A stretch of 64,000 nt of DNA from Mucilaginibacter sp. (GTDB lineage: Bacteria > Bacteroidota > Bacteroidia > Sphingobacteriales > Sphingobacteriaceae): contig JARLHA010000043.1 of NCBI GenBank assembly GCA_031292485.1, forward strand, positions 1-64,000, written 5' to 3'. Both the position numbers and the translations under genes were made by a program. The notes under the pieces are model-generated. The model made no database searches. It saw only the letters and a list, made by a program, of their open reading frames with translations, and was not told the origin of the DNA. Numbering within the stretch: the first letter of the stretch is position 1; every line of letters begins with the position of its first letter. Below are positions 34,083-41,968 of this stretch, in pieces.

Positions 34083-34208
34083 TCAAGCCCGGGGCATATA
34101 GGGCCTTCGTCGTGAAGGAGAAAATATAGCAACTGTTAAAACCCAGGCAGCAGCAACCGGGGCAAATATTACCCTGGTAATTGGCTTATTTAAGCTTTGC
34201 TGGTTCAT
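34083..34208 (-). CDS. Possible 41-residue leader peptide of the arginine operon
   Basis: An ATG frame in the long region upstream of the operon encodes a peptide with a hydrophobic middle (VIFAPVAAAWVLTVAIF) and an Arg-rich end SPSRRRPYMPRA. The codons CGA CGA AGG for the three Arg lie in the hairpin CCTTC-acgac-GAAGG, and AGGCCC can instead pair with the GGGCTT just downstream. That arrangement would fit ribosome-mediated attenuation by arginine. No strong T run follows, and no purine-rich ribosome site is evident. A second frame (33957-34061, 34 codons) overlaps the GNAT start by 3 bases. Speculative. Confidence 0.35.
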   Translation of the reverse strand: MNQQSLNKPITRVIFAPVAAAWVLTVAIFSPSRRRPYMPRA

Positions 34209-34243
34209 TTTAGCGGTGTTATTGTTGTTTTTTAAATTTTGTG

Positions 34244-34250
34244 CAAAGTA
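34244..34250 (-). promoter_or_regulatory. Candidate -7 box of the arginine operon
   Basis: On the minus strand TACTTTGCAC resembles TAnnTTTG with one base fewer in the gap; a TTG lies 21 bases further upstream. It would give a leader of about 275 nt before the GNAT start. Confidence 0.35.
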
Positions 34251-34284
34251 GGGCATTAAATTTTACTTATGCAAGGGAAATGTT

Positions 34285-34680
34285 AATTAGTTGATTGGGT
34301 TGACTATGTTGATTGGGTTGACTAAGTTAACTAGTGTCATGTCATTCATAAATTGACGTTCAGTGTTTATAAGAATTGCTTAAAAATCCCGGGAGGGATT
34401 ATGTAAACAGTGTAAACCCGGTTTTGTTTTATAAGCATGTAAATACTTCATTATTAGATACTTACAAAGTGTAAACTTTTAATTGTGTAAACCTTGTGTA
34501 AACCCATTTTGTGCTTTTTGCGTTCAATGAACTTGTAGATGGACGATTGGTCAATTTATGGTTGACACGCCATTAGGTTGTTTGGTTTGAATAAGTTGAC
34601 TAGATTATTAGATGCTGCCCATTTGGCCGTTAAAACTAAAACTCAATCAACTTAGTCAACCCAATCCAACTCAATCAACC
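34285..34680. repeat. TTGATTGGG-word inverted arms, interrupted by a MITE
   Basis: Left arm: GTTGATTGGGTTGACTATG and repeats (about 34291-34329). Right arm: CAATCAACTTAGTCAACCCA and repeats (about 34644-34680). The MITE at 34331-34576 sits between. The same word family forms the arms at 15222-15772 and lies at 46147-46175. The ypdA stop codon (34671-34673) is inside the right arm. Confidence 0.7.
34331..34576 (+). mobile_element. MITE copy A (246 bp)
   Basis: Terminal inverted repeats of 27 bp (34331-34357 and 34550-34576) match at 22 positions; the ends read CTAGTGTCATG and, inverted, CTAATGGCGTG, and both inner ends read CATAAATTGAC. No gene lies inside. The middle carries repeated TGTAAAC words. 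A second copy lies at 46187-46435 in the opposite orientation. Ends in CTAG or TTAG would suit an IS5-like target; no matching transposase is in the window. Confidence 0.85.
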
Positions 34681-35630
34681 TTCCCCACAATATCCCCGAT
34701 AATCATATCTGCATGGATCCTTGAGTTCTCAATAAACCATAAATGGGTGTCCATTCCCCCTACTACTACGCCGGCAAGGTATAAGCCAGGTATGTTTGTT
34801 TCCATGGTATCACGATTGTACTCCGGCACAAAACGATCATTGGATGATTTGATTCCTATCTTCTTCAAAAATTCAAAGTTAGGTTGATAACCCGTCATCG
34901 CCATGACAAAGTCATTGGGGATAGTGACTAAACCTTCAGGTGTTTCAATATCCACTTCATATTGCCGGATCGCTTTTAAATTCGATTTAAAGTAAGCCTT
35001 TATGCTACCCTCCTTGATTCTGTTCATGATATCCGGCCTGATCCAGTATTTAACGCGCTCCCCGACGTCCGCACCGCGAATGACGAGGGTAACTTCGGCG
35101 CCTTTCCGGTATGTTTCCAATGCTACATCAATAGCTGAATTGCTGGAGCCTACCACCACTACCTTTTGCAGGGCATAATAATTAGGGTCCTGGTAGTAGT
35201 GTTTTACTTTTGGCAGGTCTTCTCCGGGAATATTCAGTTTTACCGGGATATCATAAAAACCTGTAGATAAGATGATATTTTTAGCCTGATAGGTTGTTTT
35301 GGCCGTAGTTACGGTAAAAACGCCGCCTTCTTTTGTTACACCGGTAACCTCTTCAAATAAATTGATGGGCAAATGGTTGGCAGTAGCCACCCGGCGGTAA
35401 TATTCCAGGGCTTCAGCGCGTACCGGCTTATTACTGATGGTAACAAAAGGAATTCCGCCGATCTCCAATTTTTCGGATGTAGAAAAAAAGGTCATGGTGG
35501 AGGGGTAATTGTAAAGCGAATTAACCAGGCAGCCTTTTTCAACAATAACAAAACCAAGCCCTGCTTTTTGGGCAGCCAGCCCGCAGGCTATGCCAATGGG
35601 ACCGCCGCCTATGATGAGAATATCAAGCAT
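34671..35630 (-). CDS. ypdA: YpdA-type FAD/NAD-dependent disulfide reductase
   Basis: 319 residues with the FAD fold ILIIGGGPIGIACGLAAQKA at residues 4-23, the NADPH fold VVVVGSSNSAIDVALETYR and a late PGLYLAGVVVGG. No CxxC motif is present, which separates it from thioredoxin reductase and fits YpdA (Bdr), the reductase of bacillithiol disulfides. In cells that make bacillithiol it keeps this thiol reduced in the cytoplasm. A TATCTTCG box ends 4 bases before the ATG, so the message may lack a leader. The ending VGKVD and stop are written by a repeat arm. Confidence 0.88.
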   Translation of the reverse strand: MLDILIIGGGPIGIACGLAAQKAGLGFVIVEKGCLVNSLYNYPSTMTFFSTSEKLEIGGIPFVTISNKPVRAEALEYYRRVATANHLPINLFEEVTGVTKEGGVFTVTTAKTTYQAKNIILSTGFYDIPVKLNIPGEDLPKVKHYYQDPNYYALQKVVVVGSSNSAIDVALETYRKGAEVTLVIRGADVGERVKYWIRPDIMNRIKEGSIKAYFKSNLKAIRQYEVDIETPEGLVTIPNDFVMAMTGYQPNFEFLKKIGIKSSNDRFVPEYNRDTMETNIPGLYLAGVVVGGMDTHLWFIENSRIHADMIIGDIVGKVD

Positions 35631-35634
35631 TTGG

Positions 35635-35642
35635 CGAAGATA
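35635..35642 (-). promoter_or_regulatory. Candidate -7 box of ypdA, leaderless layout
   Basis: TATCTTCG on the minus strand is followed by four bases and the ATG, so transcription would begin at or very near the start codon. Confidence 0.45.
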
Positions 35643-35733
35643 GTGATTAGAGACTTGAGATTAGAGATTAGGCTGCCACATTATGCAATCAAACATCAAA
35701 TTTTGAAATTAAAATGATGAAAACTAAATCTTA

Positions 35734-36423
35734 TTACTCCAAATAAAAATGCCTGATCCTTTCTAAACCTCCATCCAGTTCATAAATCAGCGGTGTGCCT
35801 GTTGGTATGTCGAGCTTAGTAACTTCTTCGTCACTAAGATGATCGATGTACTGTACCAAAGCCCGCAGGCTGTTACCATGTGCGCAAACAATCACCTTTT
35901 GGTTTTTCCGGATAGCCGGTACAATAAACTCGTTCCAAAATGGCAATACCCTTTCCATCGTTTCCTTCAGGTTCTCCGTTAGCGGCAGTTCCCTTTCGGT
36001 AAGGTGTTTATAACGGGCATCTTTACCCGGGTAGCGTTCGTCTTCTTTGGTAACAGCAGGTGGTAATTCATGCGGGTCGCGGCGCCATTTTTGTACCAGA
36101 TCGGCGCCATATTTGGCAGCAGTTTCGGCTTTGTTCAATCCTTGCAATGCACCATAAAAACGTTCATTCAGTCGCCATGATTTTTGAACAGGGATCCACA
36201 ATTCATCCAATTCTTCCAAAACGATATCAAGCGTTTTGATAGCTCTTTTTAATACGGAAGTATAGCCTGCATCAAAACTATAACCGTGCGCTTTTAAAAG
36301 CTGCCCGGCTTTATGCGCCTGCTGGACGCCTGCTTCCGAAAGATCGACATCTGTCCAACCTGTAAACCTGTTTTCCTTATTCCAAATACTCTCGCCGTGG
36401 CGGAGCAAAACTAATTTTTGCAT
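35734..36423 (-). CDS. gpmA: 2,3-bisphosphoglycerate-dependent phosphoglycerate mutase
   Basis: Interconverts 3- and 2-phosphoglycerate in glycolysis. 229 residues with the phosphohistidine motif LRHGESIWNKENRFTGWTDV (7-26), LNERFYGALQGLNKAETAAK, and the second histidine in VIVCAHGNSLRALV. It is transcribed alone, in the same direction as ypdA but 100 bp away. Confidence 0.96.
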   Translation of the reverse strand: MQKLVLLRHGESIWNKENRFTGWTDVDLSEAGVQQAHKAGQLLKAHGYSFDAGYTSVLKRAIKTLDIVLEELDELWIPVQKSWRLNERFYGALQGLNKAETAAKYGADLVQKWRRDPHELPPAVTKEDERYPGKDARYKHLTERELPLTENLKETMERVLPFWNEFIVPAIRKNQKVIVCAHGNSLRALVQYIDHLSDEEVTKLDIPTGTPLIYELDGGLERIRHFYLE

Positions 36424-36530
36424 AGGATAGTATGATTTTGCTAATTTACAGAACGCTTTGTAAAAAAAATTGGTAAATGTGCCGATAACAATTAAATTGC
36501 GTTAAAAACCAATTTAAACCCTTTTAAATC

Positions 36531-37109
36531 ATGATTCCAACCACTCCAATTCCTGCAAAGGATGGCATTGCCAACCCTGCGCCGCTTGGCCTTTGCGCCT
36601 TCGGTATGACCACTGTTTTATTGAACCTGCACAATGCCGGTTTCTTTGAATTAAACACTATGATATTAGCTATGGGTATTTTTTATGGCGGCCTGGCCCA
36701 GGTAATTGCCGGTGTTATTGAATCGAAAAAGAACAACACCTTTGGGTTAACAGCTTTTACATCTTACGGCTTTTTCTGGATATCCCTTGCCGGCCTGATC
36801 CTGATGGGCAAGTGGGGCTGGTTTACAGCGCCCTCTGACGGTGCGATGGCTGCTTACCTTGGCATTTGGGGGCTTTTTACGTTAGGCCTTTTCTTCGGTA
36901 CGCTTAAATTAACCCGTGCGCTGCAGATCGTTTTTGGCACATTGGTGATCCTGTTCTTTTTATTGGCCGCTGAACATGCTACCGGTAACGAAAGTATTGG
37001 TAAATTTGCCGGCTACGAAGGCCTGGTTTGCGGTTTCTCTGCTATTTATGCAGGTATCGCCACTGTTTTGAATGATGTTTACGGAAAAACCGTACTCCCT
37101 TTAGGTTAA
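36531..37109 (+). CDS. satP: SatP/YaaH-type acetate uptake transporter
   Basis: 192 residues with six hydrophobic segments and the family signature NPAPLGLCAFGMTT (16-29) on the first; the second signature region is GIFYGGLAQVIAGVIE. Such proteins carry acetate and succinate across the inner membrane with protons. Carboxylate uptake would suit a cell that also has scoAB and pflAB, though no operon links them. Confidence 0.93.
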   Translation: MIPTTPIPAKDGIANPAPLGLCAFGMTTVLLNLHNAGFFELNTMILAMGIFYGGLAQVIAGVIESKKNNTFGLTAFTSYGFFWISLAGLILMGKWGWFTAPSDGAMAAYLGIWGLFTLGLFFGTLKLTRALQIVFGTLVILFFLLAAEHATGNESIGKFAGYEGLVCGFSAIYAGIATVLNDVYGKTVLPLG

Positions 37110-37122
37110 AATAAATTGTCAG

Positions 37123-37222
37123 AACGCGATTTTCAGGATTTTTATGATGATTGTGATAATAGTTTATCATGTTTGCAAAAATTTTAAGATCTTTTGAATC
37201 TCTAAAATCCTGAAAATCGTGT
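37123..37222. repeat. Inverted repeat AACGCGATTTTCAGGATTTT between satP and SRPBCC gene
   Basis: The arm at 37123-37142 is matched at 19 of 20 bases by its inverse at 37203-37222. The right arm ends one base before the ATG of the next gene, so its hairpin could mask the ribosome site. Confidence 0.8.
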
Positions 37223-37223
37223 T

Positions 37224-37610
37224 ATGAAAGATTTTAAAAAATATTACCACATTACAGCTCCACCCGAAGAAGTTTATATAGCCTTAACCAACCCATTTAC
37301 CATTGAGCTATGGACCGGGGAGCCGGCAGAAATGTCGACCGAACCAGGTTCTGAGTTTTCGATGTGGGAAGGAAGTATTGTAGGCAAAAACCTTGAATTT
37401 GAAGAAGGCAAAAAGCTGGTACAGCAATGGTATTTTGACGGACAGCCCGAGGCGTCCATCGTCACCATAAAATTACATCCTGATAAAGGCGGTGCCTCTG
37501 TCGAACTTAAGCACACCAACATCCCCGATACTGAATACAATGGCTTTGTTGAAGGCTGGGATAACAGCTATTTTGGCTCCCTGACGGAGTTTTTTGATGA
37601 GAAGGATTAG
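37224..37610 (+). CDS. SRPBCC (AHSA1-like) family protein
   Basis: 128 residues starting MKDFKKYYHITAPPEEVYIA, with LTNPFTIELWTGEPAEMSTE, a GSEFSMWEGSIVGKN strand pair and the ending GFVEGWDNSYFGSLTEFFDE, the usual C-terminal helix of AHSA1-type Bet v 1 folds. These bind hydrophobic ligands or Hsp90-like chaperones; the ligand here is unknown. The ATG directly follows a repeat arm. Confidence 0.85.
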   Translation: MKDFKKYYHITAPPEEVYIALTNPFTIELWTGEPAEMSTEPGSEFSMWEGSIVGKNLEFEEGKKLVQQWYFDGQPEASIVTIKLHPDKGGASVELKHTNIPDTEYNGFVEGWDNSYFGSLTEFFDEKD

Positions 37611-37660
37611 GTGTTAGAGATTAGAGATTTGTGATTGGAGATTAGGAATGACGAAATGAA

Positions 37661-37690
37661 AAAACACGAAGCTTAAGCACTTCGTGTTTT
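37661..37690. terminator. Bidirectional terminator hairpin
   Basis: AAAACACGAAG and CTTCGTGTTTT form an 11-bp stem with an 8-base loop followed by T on the plus strand. It lies between the convergent SRPBCC and ompA-type genes. Confidence 0.85.
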
Positions 37691-37698
37691 TTTATGGC

Positions 37699-37743
37699 TT
37701 ATTTAGCCGGTTGGCTCTGCCTGAAAGCCAACCGGCTAAATAA
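37699..37743. terminator. Second hairpin at the same junction, 18-bp stem
   Basis: TTATTTAGCCGGTTGGCT pairs perfectly with AGCCAACCGGCTAAATAA around a 9-base loop, immediately before the stop of the ompA-type gene. A strong terminator for the minus-strand gene. Confidence 0.85.
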
Positions 37744-37745
37744 TA

Positions 37746-39131
37746 CTAATACAAAGAGAACTCAACCCGGCGGTTTAACTTGCGTCCGGCGGCGGTTTTA
37801 TTGGTGGCGATTGGATTTGCTTTTCCGTAACCTTCCGTCTGTATCAATTCCGGATCTGCTCCCCTGCTCACAAGGTACATTTTTATCGCTTCAGCCCTGT
37901 CTTTTGAAAGTTTAAGGTTAAGCGCTGCTGATCCCGTGGCATCAGTATAACCAGCTAGTTTTAAATGATCTTTTTTGTCTTTAAGCAACTTCGCTAACTT
38001 ATCTAAACTTTGGTACGAAGCGTCGCTCAGCATTGAAGTGCCCGACGCAAACTGCAGGTTTTGGATCGCTTCATTAACCACGCCTTTATCCGCTTCGGTG
38101 ATATAAATTTTTTCTTCGGGTTTAACCACCGGCAATGGGCAACCTGCTCCGTCAACTTTTACATTTGCTGGCGTATTAGGGCATTTATCGTAAAAATCAG
38201 GCACGCCATCTCCATCGCTGTCGGTGGTAAGTTGGGAAAGTTTTGTGTTTTGGGCAACCACCTGCTGCTGCAAAGCCTGGTTCTGGTTTTTCTCCGAATC
38301 TATCAGGGCTTTAAACTCATCCTTTGCATTTTGTATCCCCGACAAATATTCCTGCCGCATAGATGAAACCGGGTTATGGGCCGAAAGTTGCGGTTTCGAC
38401 TTTTTACCGATTGCAAATTCCAGCCCAATGTGTGTGTAAGAGAATTTGTCGTTGGTGTTGCCATATTTATAGCCGTCGAAATTATTTGAATAAACAAAAT
38501 TTACCTGGTATGCAAGTTCAAGGTTAACTCCTTTGGCGATATCAAATTTCAGTCCGGCCCCAATCGGAACATATAGTTCATTGAGGTTTGGTTTATCTTT
38601 ATTAAAATCCTCAACCACTCCTGCGCCTGTTGTTAGTACCGGTTTATAATTCATTAAACCAACGCCAGCTGTAATAAAAGGCTGTACAGTACTTTTAACC
38701 ACATGCCAATTGATATTGGCCAATGTAAAATTGGTACTCAAACTACCTGCATAATTAATAGTGGTTGTAAAACTCTTATATGGCGAAACTCCGGCTGCGT
38801 TCAGCCGTGCATTATCGCCGTTTAATTTGCCCATCAGGAAATCGGCCTGTAACCCGAACGATGGTAATAGTTGCTTTTTGATATACCCTCCATAACCATA
38901 TTGAATATTTGGAACTGTGAATCCGAGTTGGCTGTTGGAAGTGGTTATTACCGAAGTGCTCATTAATCCTGCATGAATCCCGACAGACCAGGTACGAAAT
39001 GCAGCGCCACCATAGAATGGCCGGATATAATCCTGATTTGCGGCTGTTGAATCTGTAGTTTGCGCAAATAATCCTGCGCAGTTTAATGTAAAAATCAACA
39101 GTAATAAGGTTCTTTTTAAATATAAAATCAT
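37746..39131 (-). CDS. OmpA-family outer membrane protein with N-terminal beta-barrel
   Basis: About 461 residues. Signal peptide ILYLKRTLLLLIFTLNCAGLFAQ, then a barrel of about 200 residues with alternating aromatic strands (GLQADFLMGKLNGD, GVNLELAYQVNFVYSNNFDG), a coiled stretch, a DSDGDGVPDFYDKCPNTP calcium-binding thrombospondin-type repeat, and the OmpA C-terminal domain (SYQSLDKLAKLLKDKKDHLK ... GYTDATGSAALNLKLSKDRA) that grips peptidoglycan. It should tie the outer membrane to the wall. The ATG at 39131 is preferred; one four codons upstream is also open. Confidence 0.92.
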   Translation of the reverse strand: MILYLKRTLLLLIFTLNCAGLFAQTTDSTAANQDYIRPFYGGAAFRTWSVGIHAGLMSTSVITTSNSQLGFTVPNIQYGYGGYIKKQLLPSFGLQADFLMGKLNGDNARLNAAGVSPYKSFTTTINYAGSLSTNFTLANINWHVVKSTVQPFITAGVGLMNYKPVLTTGAGVVEDFNKDKPNLNELYVPIGAGLKFDIAKGVNLELAYQVNFVYSNNFDGYKYGNTNDKFSYTHIGLEFAIGKKSKPQLSAHNPVSSMRQEYLSGIQNAKDEFKALIDSEKNQNQALQQQVVAQNTKLSQLTTDSDGDGVPDFYDKCPNTPANVKVDGAGCPLPVVKPEEKIYITEADKGVVNEAIQNLQFASGTSMLSDASYQSLDKLAKLLKDKKDHLKLAGYTDATGSAALNLKLSKDRAEAIKMYLVSRGADPELIQTEGYGKANPIATNKTAAGRKLNRRVEFSLY

Positions 39132-39481
39132 GTGTTTAAGCATTTATTAATCAGGGTTTAAGGATAGAATATTTAAACTATTAGTTGCTGGAGAATTACA
39201 ATTATTTCCCGGTGCTCATTGATCAGTCTATAAAAGTAATATTTTAATAATTATTAACAATGCTTTTCACTTATTAACATTGTTAAAATGCATTTTTCAC
39301 ATTAAAATTGCTGATTATTTCCGTTGTGTCAGCCCTTTTAACTTATAGCAATCCGGTTATCTCAATAAATGAAGTATTATTTGATGATGATAAGGTTATA
39401 GGAAGGAATTATGCTGGTTTAAATAGGGATGTGCAATGAAAAGCACGGATTTCGATGTAAGAACGATGTTTAAATTAAACT
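39132..39481. other. AT-rich spacer upstream of ompA-type gene
   Basis: About 350 bp of AT-rich sequence with many TTATTAACA-type words (39250-39285). It must hold the promoter of the minus-strand ompA-type gene. No small gene, hairpin or repeat was found apart from the terminator that begins at 39482. Confidence 0.5.
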
Positions 39482-39517
39482 AATAAAAAAGGGGGCTTAG
39501 TAGCCCCCTTTTTTATT
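39482..39517 (-). terminator. Strong intrinsic terminator of the gyrA-TPR operon
   Basis: AAAAAAGGGGGCT and AGCCCCCTTTTTT form a 13-bp stem with a 4-base loop, ending in a T run on the minus strand. It overlaps the stop codon of the last TPR gene. Confidence 0.92.
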
Positions 39518-40838
39518 AGTTCTTTGCCGGATTAGCATCGATTTGCTTTTTTAAGTCGGCAGCTTTTGCTTTATACTCTGCAGCATGGGCTTTATCATAT
39601 TTCCCCCTGTAGTAATTCCATAAATTTGTCAGGGCTGCATTAGATTTTGGATCCAGGTCAACCGCTTTCTGTAAATATGGGAGAGCAAGGTCAAATTGCA
39701 CGTCAGCTTTTGCCCTTAACTCATCGTATTGTTTTTGAGTTGCATTTGACGGCAGGCTATTTGCTGCATTATAGAAATCAATTGCCGGTTTCATCATTAC
39801 CTCACCTAAATTGAGGTTAGCATCCAAATAATTAGGATCAATAGCAATTGCTTTTTTGTAGTAATCTGCAGCTTTTGAATAATAATCAAGGGCGGCTTTG
39901 TTTTCCGCAGCTTTAGTAGCAGCATCTTTAGCTTTAGCGGCTTTAGCTGCGCTTGCATCGCCAACGCGGGTAAACGACAGGCCCGCATAAAAACAAAGTT
40001 CTTTATTTTTTGGGTCGGCGGCGACAGCGCTCTCCAGTTTACCTATTATCTCGCTGTCCTTACCGGCCATTAAATAAAATTTTATTTCCTGTCCGCGTAA
40101 ATCTGCATTCGAAGGAAATTTGGCTACACCGCCGGTAATTGTTTTTAACGCATTCGCCGTATCCTTGCTAATTATATACAAAGTAGCCTGGTATCCATAT
40201 ATCTTAGCGTTTTGCGAATAATTGGTAGCTAAAAGTTTATTGTACTCGGCTATTGCATATGGATAAAATTTGGGATTTGTATTCCCCGCATTCGATGCTG
40301 CCAACGCAGCATAATAGGTTGCGGTGGTATCTCCAGTAGCCTGACTCCAATTATCAAACGATTGATACGCCTGTTCAAATTTATTTCCCTGGTACTGTTT
40401 AACACCCTGCGCCTGGTAATAGATGGCTAAATTAGTACTTGCATCAGCTATTAATTTCGTGCATTTTGCCTTTATATCTGCATCTTTTTCGGTTGTTACT
40501 GCATCTTTAGCTTTTTTAATGGCTTCCTGGGCTGTAGTTATCAAAGTTGCGGTTGCTGCTGCTCCGGTAGTATCCATTGCCGCTGTAGCTGAATAAATTG
40601 CACCTATCAATGCGTAGGTTTGTGTCAACGTGGCTGTTTTTTCGTTGGTCGATGCCTTATCGATAGACGTTTTGGCTTCAGTTATGTCCTGTTTGGCCTT
40701 TGCCGCCAAAATTTTCTGAGAATTTTCAACCGTATATGCATCGTAGCTTGCCTGAGCATCTTTCAAAACCCCTTTTTGCGCAAAGGCGGGTACTGTACTT
40801 AAACCTAAAAGGCCTATCATCAAAAATTTTATTTTCAT
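39516..40838 (-). CDS. Exported tetratricopeptide-repeat protein, third gene of gyrA operon
   Basis: 440 residues. Signal peptide MKIKFLMIGLLGLSTVPAFA, then an Ala/Lys-rich helical body with TPR-like repeats, clearest at about 160-290 and at 330-420 (AADYYKKAIAIDPNYLDANL, ALPYLQKAVDLDPKSNAALT). It should lie in the periplasm as a protein-binding scaffold. It follows the other TPR gene by 9 bp. Partners are unknown. Confidence 0.85.
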   Translation of the reverse strand: MKIKFLMIGLLGLSTVPAFAQKGVLKDAQASYDAYTVENSQKILAAKAKQDITEAKTSIDKASTNEKTATLTQTYALIGAIYSATAAMDTTGAAATATLITTAQEAIKKAKDAVTTEKDADIKAKCTKLIADASTNLAIYYQAQGVKQYQGNKFEQAYQSFDNWSQATGDTTATYYAALAASNAGNTNPKFYPYAIAEYNKLLATNYSQNAKIYGYQATLYIISKDTANALKTITGGVAKFPSNADLRGQEIKFYLMAGKDSEIIGKLESAVAADPKNKELCFYAGLSFTRVGDASAAKAAKAKDAATKAAENKAALDYYSKAADYYKKAIAIDPNYLDANLNLGEVMMKPAIDFYNAANSLPSNATQKQYDELRAKADVQFDLALPYLQKAVDLDPKSNAALTNLWNYYRGKYDKAHAAEYKAKAADLKKQIDANPAKN

Positions 40839-40847
40839 GATTTATTA

Positions 40848-41966
40848 TTAATTGGTTAACTGTTTTAGTTTGTTATTCACCTTGTTTATTTGACTTTGAT
40901 TTCCTTCCTGCTCATAAACTAACTTTAACACTTTGAGACAATTGACTTCGTTTGGAGATATTTCATTTGCCCTTTCAAGCCATTGTGCCGACCTGGTTTC
41001 ATCCTGTGTTTTATCTTTATCCCCGGGTAATTTACTTTGTTTAAAATATAATAGCCCTAAATTGAAAATAGGATCATAAGCGGAACTGTTTAATTCTATA
41101 GCTCTTAAATAAAGCGATTCTGCTTTATCATATTGGTTTAAATGATCATAGCAATTGGCGGCTACAAACGCAATATCAGCGTTATTTGTATTAATATCAA
41201 GCAACGCGGGCAATAAATTCACTAACTGGCTGTAATCTTTACGGTTAGTATAAATATTTGCTTCATCCAATAAAAGTGACTTATCATTGGGTAAAACTTT
41301 ACGTGCTTTTTTAAGTACATTCAAGGCTGATAGGGTGTCTCCAAATGATTTATAGATGCCGGCTGCGGCTACAGCATACTCCGCCTTTGTGCTGTCACTT
41401 CCAACAAGACTTTCGTAATACTTAGCTGCTACATGTAAATTACCAAGTTTATTATTGGTAAAAGCTATATAGGCTGCTAATTGTTTAAAATCAGGCGCGT
41501 ATTTTTTCCCCGCTTCAAATAATTGAAGAGCGGCTATATAATCGGAAGAATTTAACGCGGCAAAACCTTTGCGTATATAAACGTTGGCCAGGCACCGTTT
41601 TGAATAATCAAGTTCAACCTGGTATTTATAGCTTTTGCGGCGAGCCTGCAACCTGTCAACCAGGTCAGCAGTTTGCTGAAACATTTGAACAGGTTGTTTT
41701 AAACTGTTTAATGAATCAATATATAAGATGCTTGAATATACAACGGCCTTATAAACATTCCTTTCCAGGTCCAGAGAATCCGGCGAAGCCTTCATCAAAC
41801 TATCTACAGAGTTTTTGGCACTATTGAGATATTTCAGGTCCTTTTTTTGCTTATAAAAGGCAAGGCTATTTACTACACTTTTCAGCACTTCTGACTGGCA
41901 AAAGGCTGAAGGTGCAATAAATAGCATCATTAAAAGCGGTAATAAAATTTTACGGCCTTGCATCAT
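40848..41966 (-). CDS. Exported tetratricopeptide-repeat protein, second gene of gyrA operon
   Basis: 372 residues. Signal peptide (MQGRKILLPLLMMLFIAPSAF, ending before CQ), then TPR units such as YDKAESLYLRAIELNSSAYD and PIFNLGLLYFKQSKL. It starts 2 bp after gyrA. TPR genes directly after gyrA recur in Bacteroidota, so the grouping is probably old, although no function links them. Confidence 0.85.
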   Translation of the reverse strand: MMQGRKILLPLLMMLFIAPSAFCQSEVLKSVVNSLAFYKQKKDLKYLNSAKNSVDSLMKASPDSLDLERNVYKAVVYSSILYIDSLNSLKQPVQMFQQTADLVDRLQARRKSYKYQVELDYSKRCLANVYIRKGFAALNSSDYIAALQLFEAGKKYAPDFKQLAAYIAFTNNKLGNLHVAAKYYESLVGSDSTKAEYAVAAAGIYKSFGDTLSALNVLKKARKVLPNDKSLLLDEANIYTNRKDYSQLVNLLPALLDINTNNADIAFVAANCYDHLNQYDKAESLYLRAIELNSSAYDPIFNLGLLYFKQSKLPGDKDKTQDETRSAQWLERANEISPNEVNCLKVLKLVYEQEGNQSQINKVNNKLKQLTN

Positions 41967-41968
41967 TA

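Noticed and set aside
34083..34208. Reading the arginine leader ORF as an ordinary membrane protein gene
   Set aside because: It has one short hydrophobic stretch, no ribosome site and an Arg-rich end in a hairpin; a leader role or chance is more likely.
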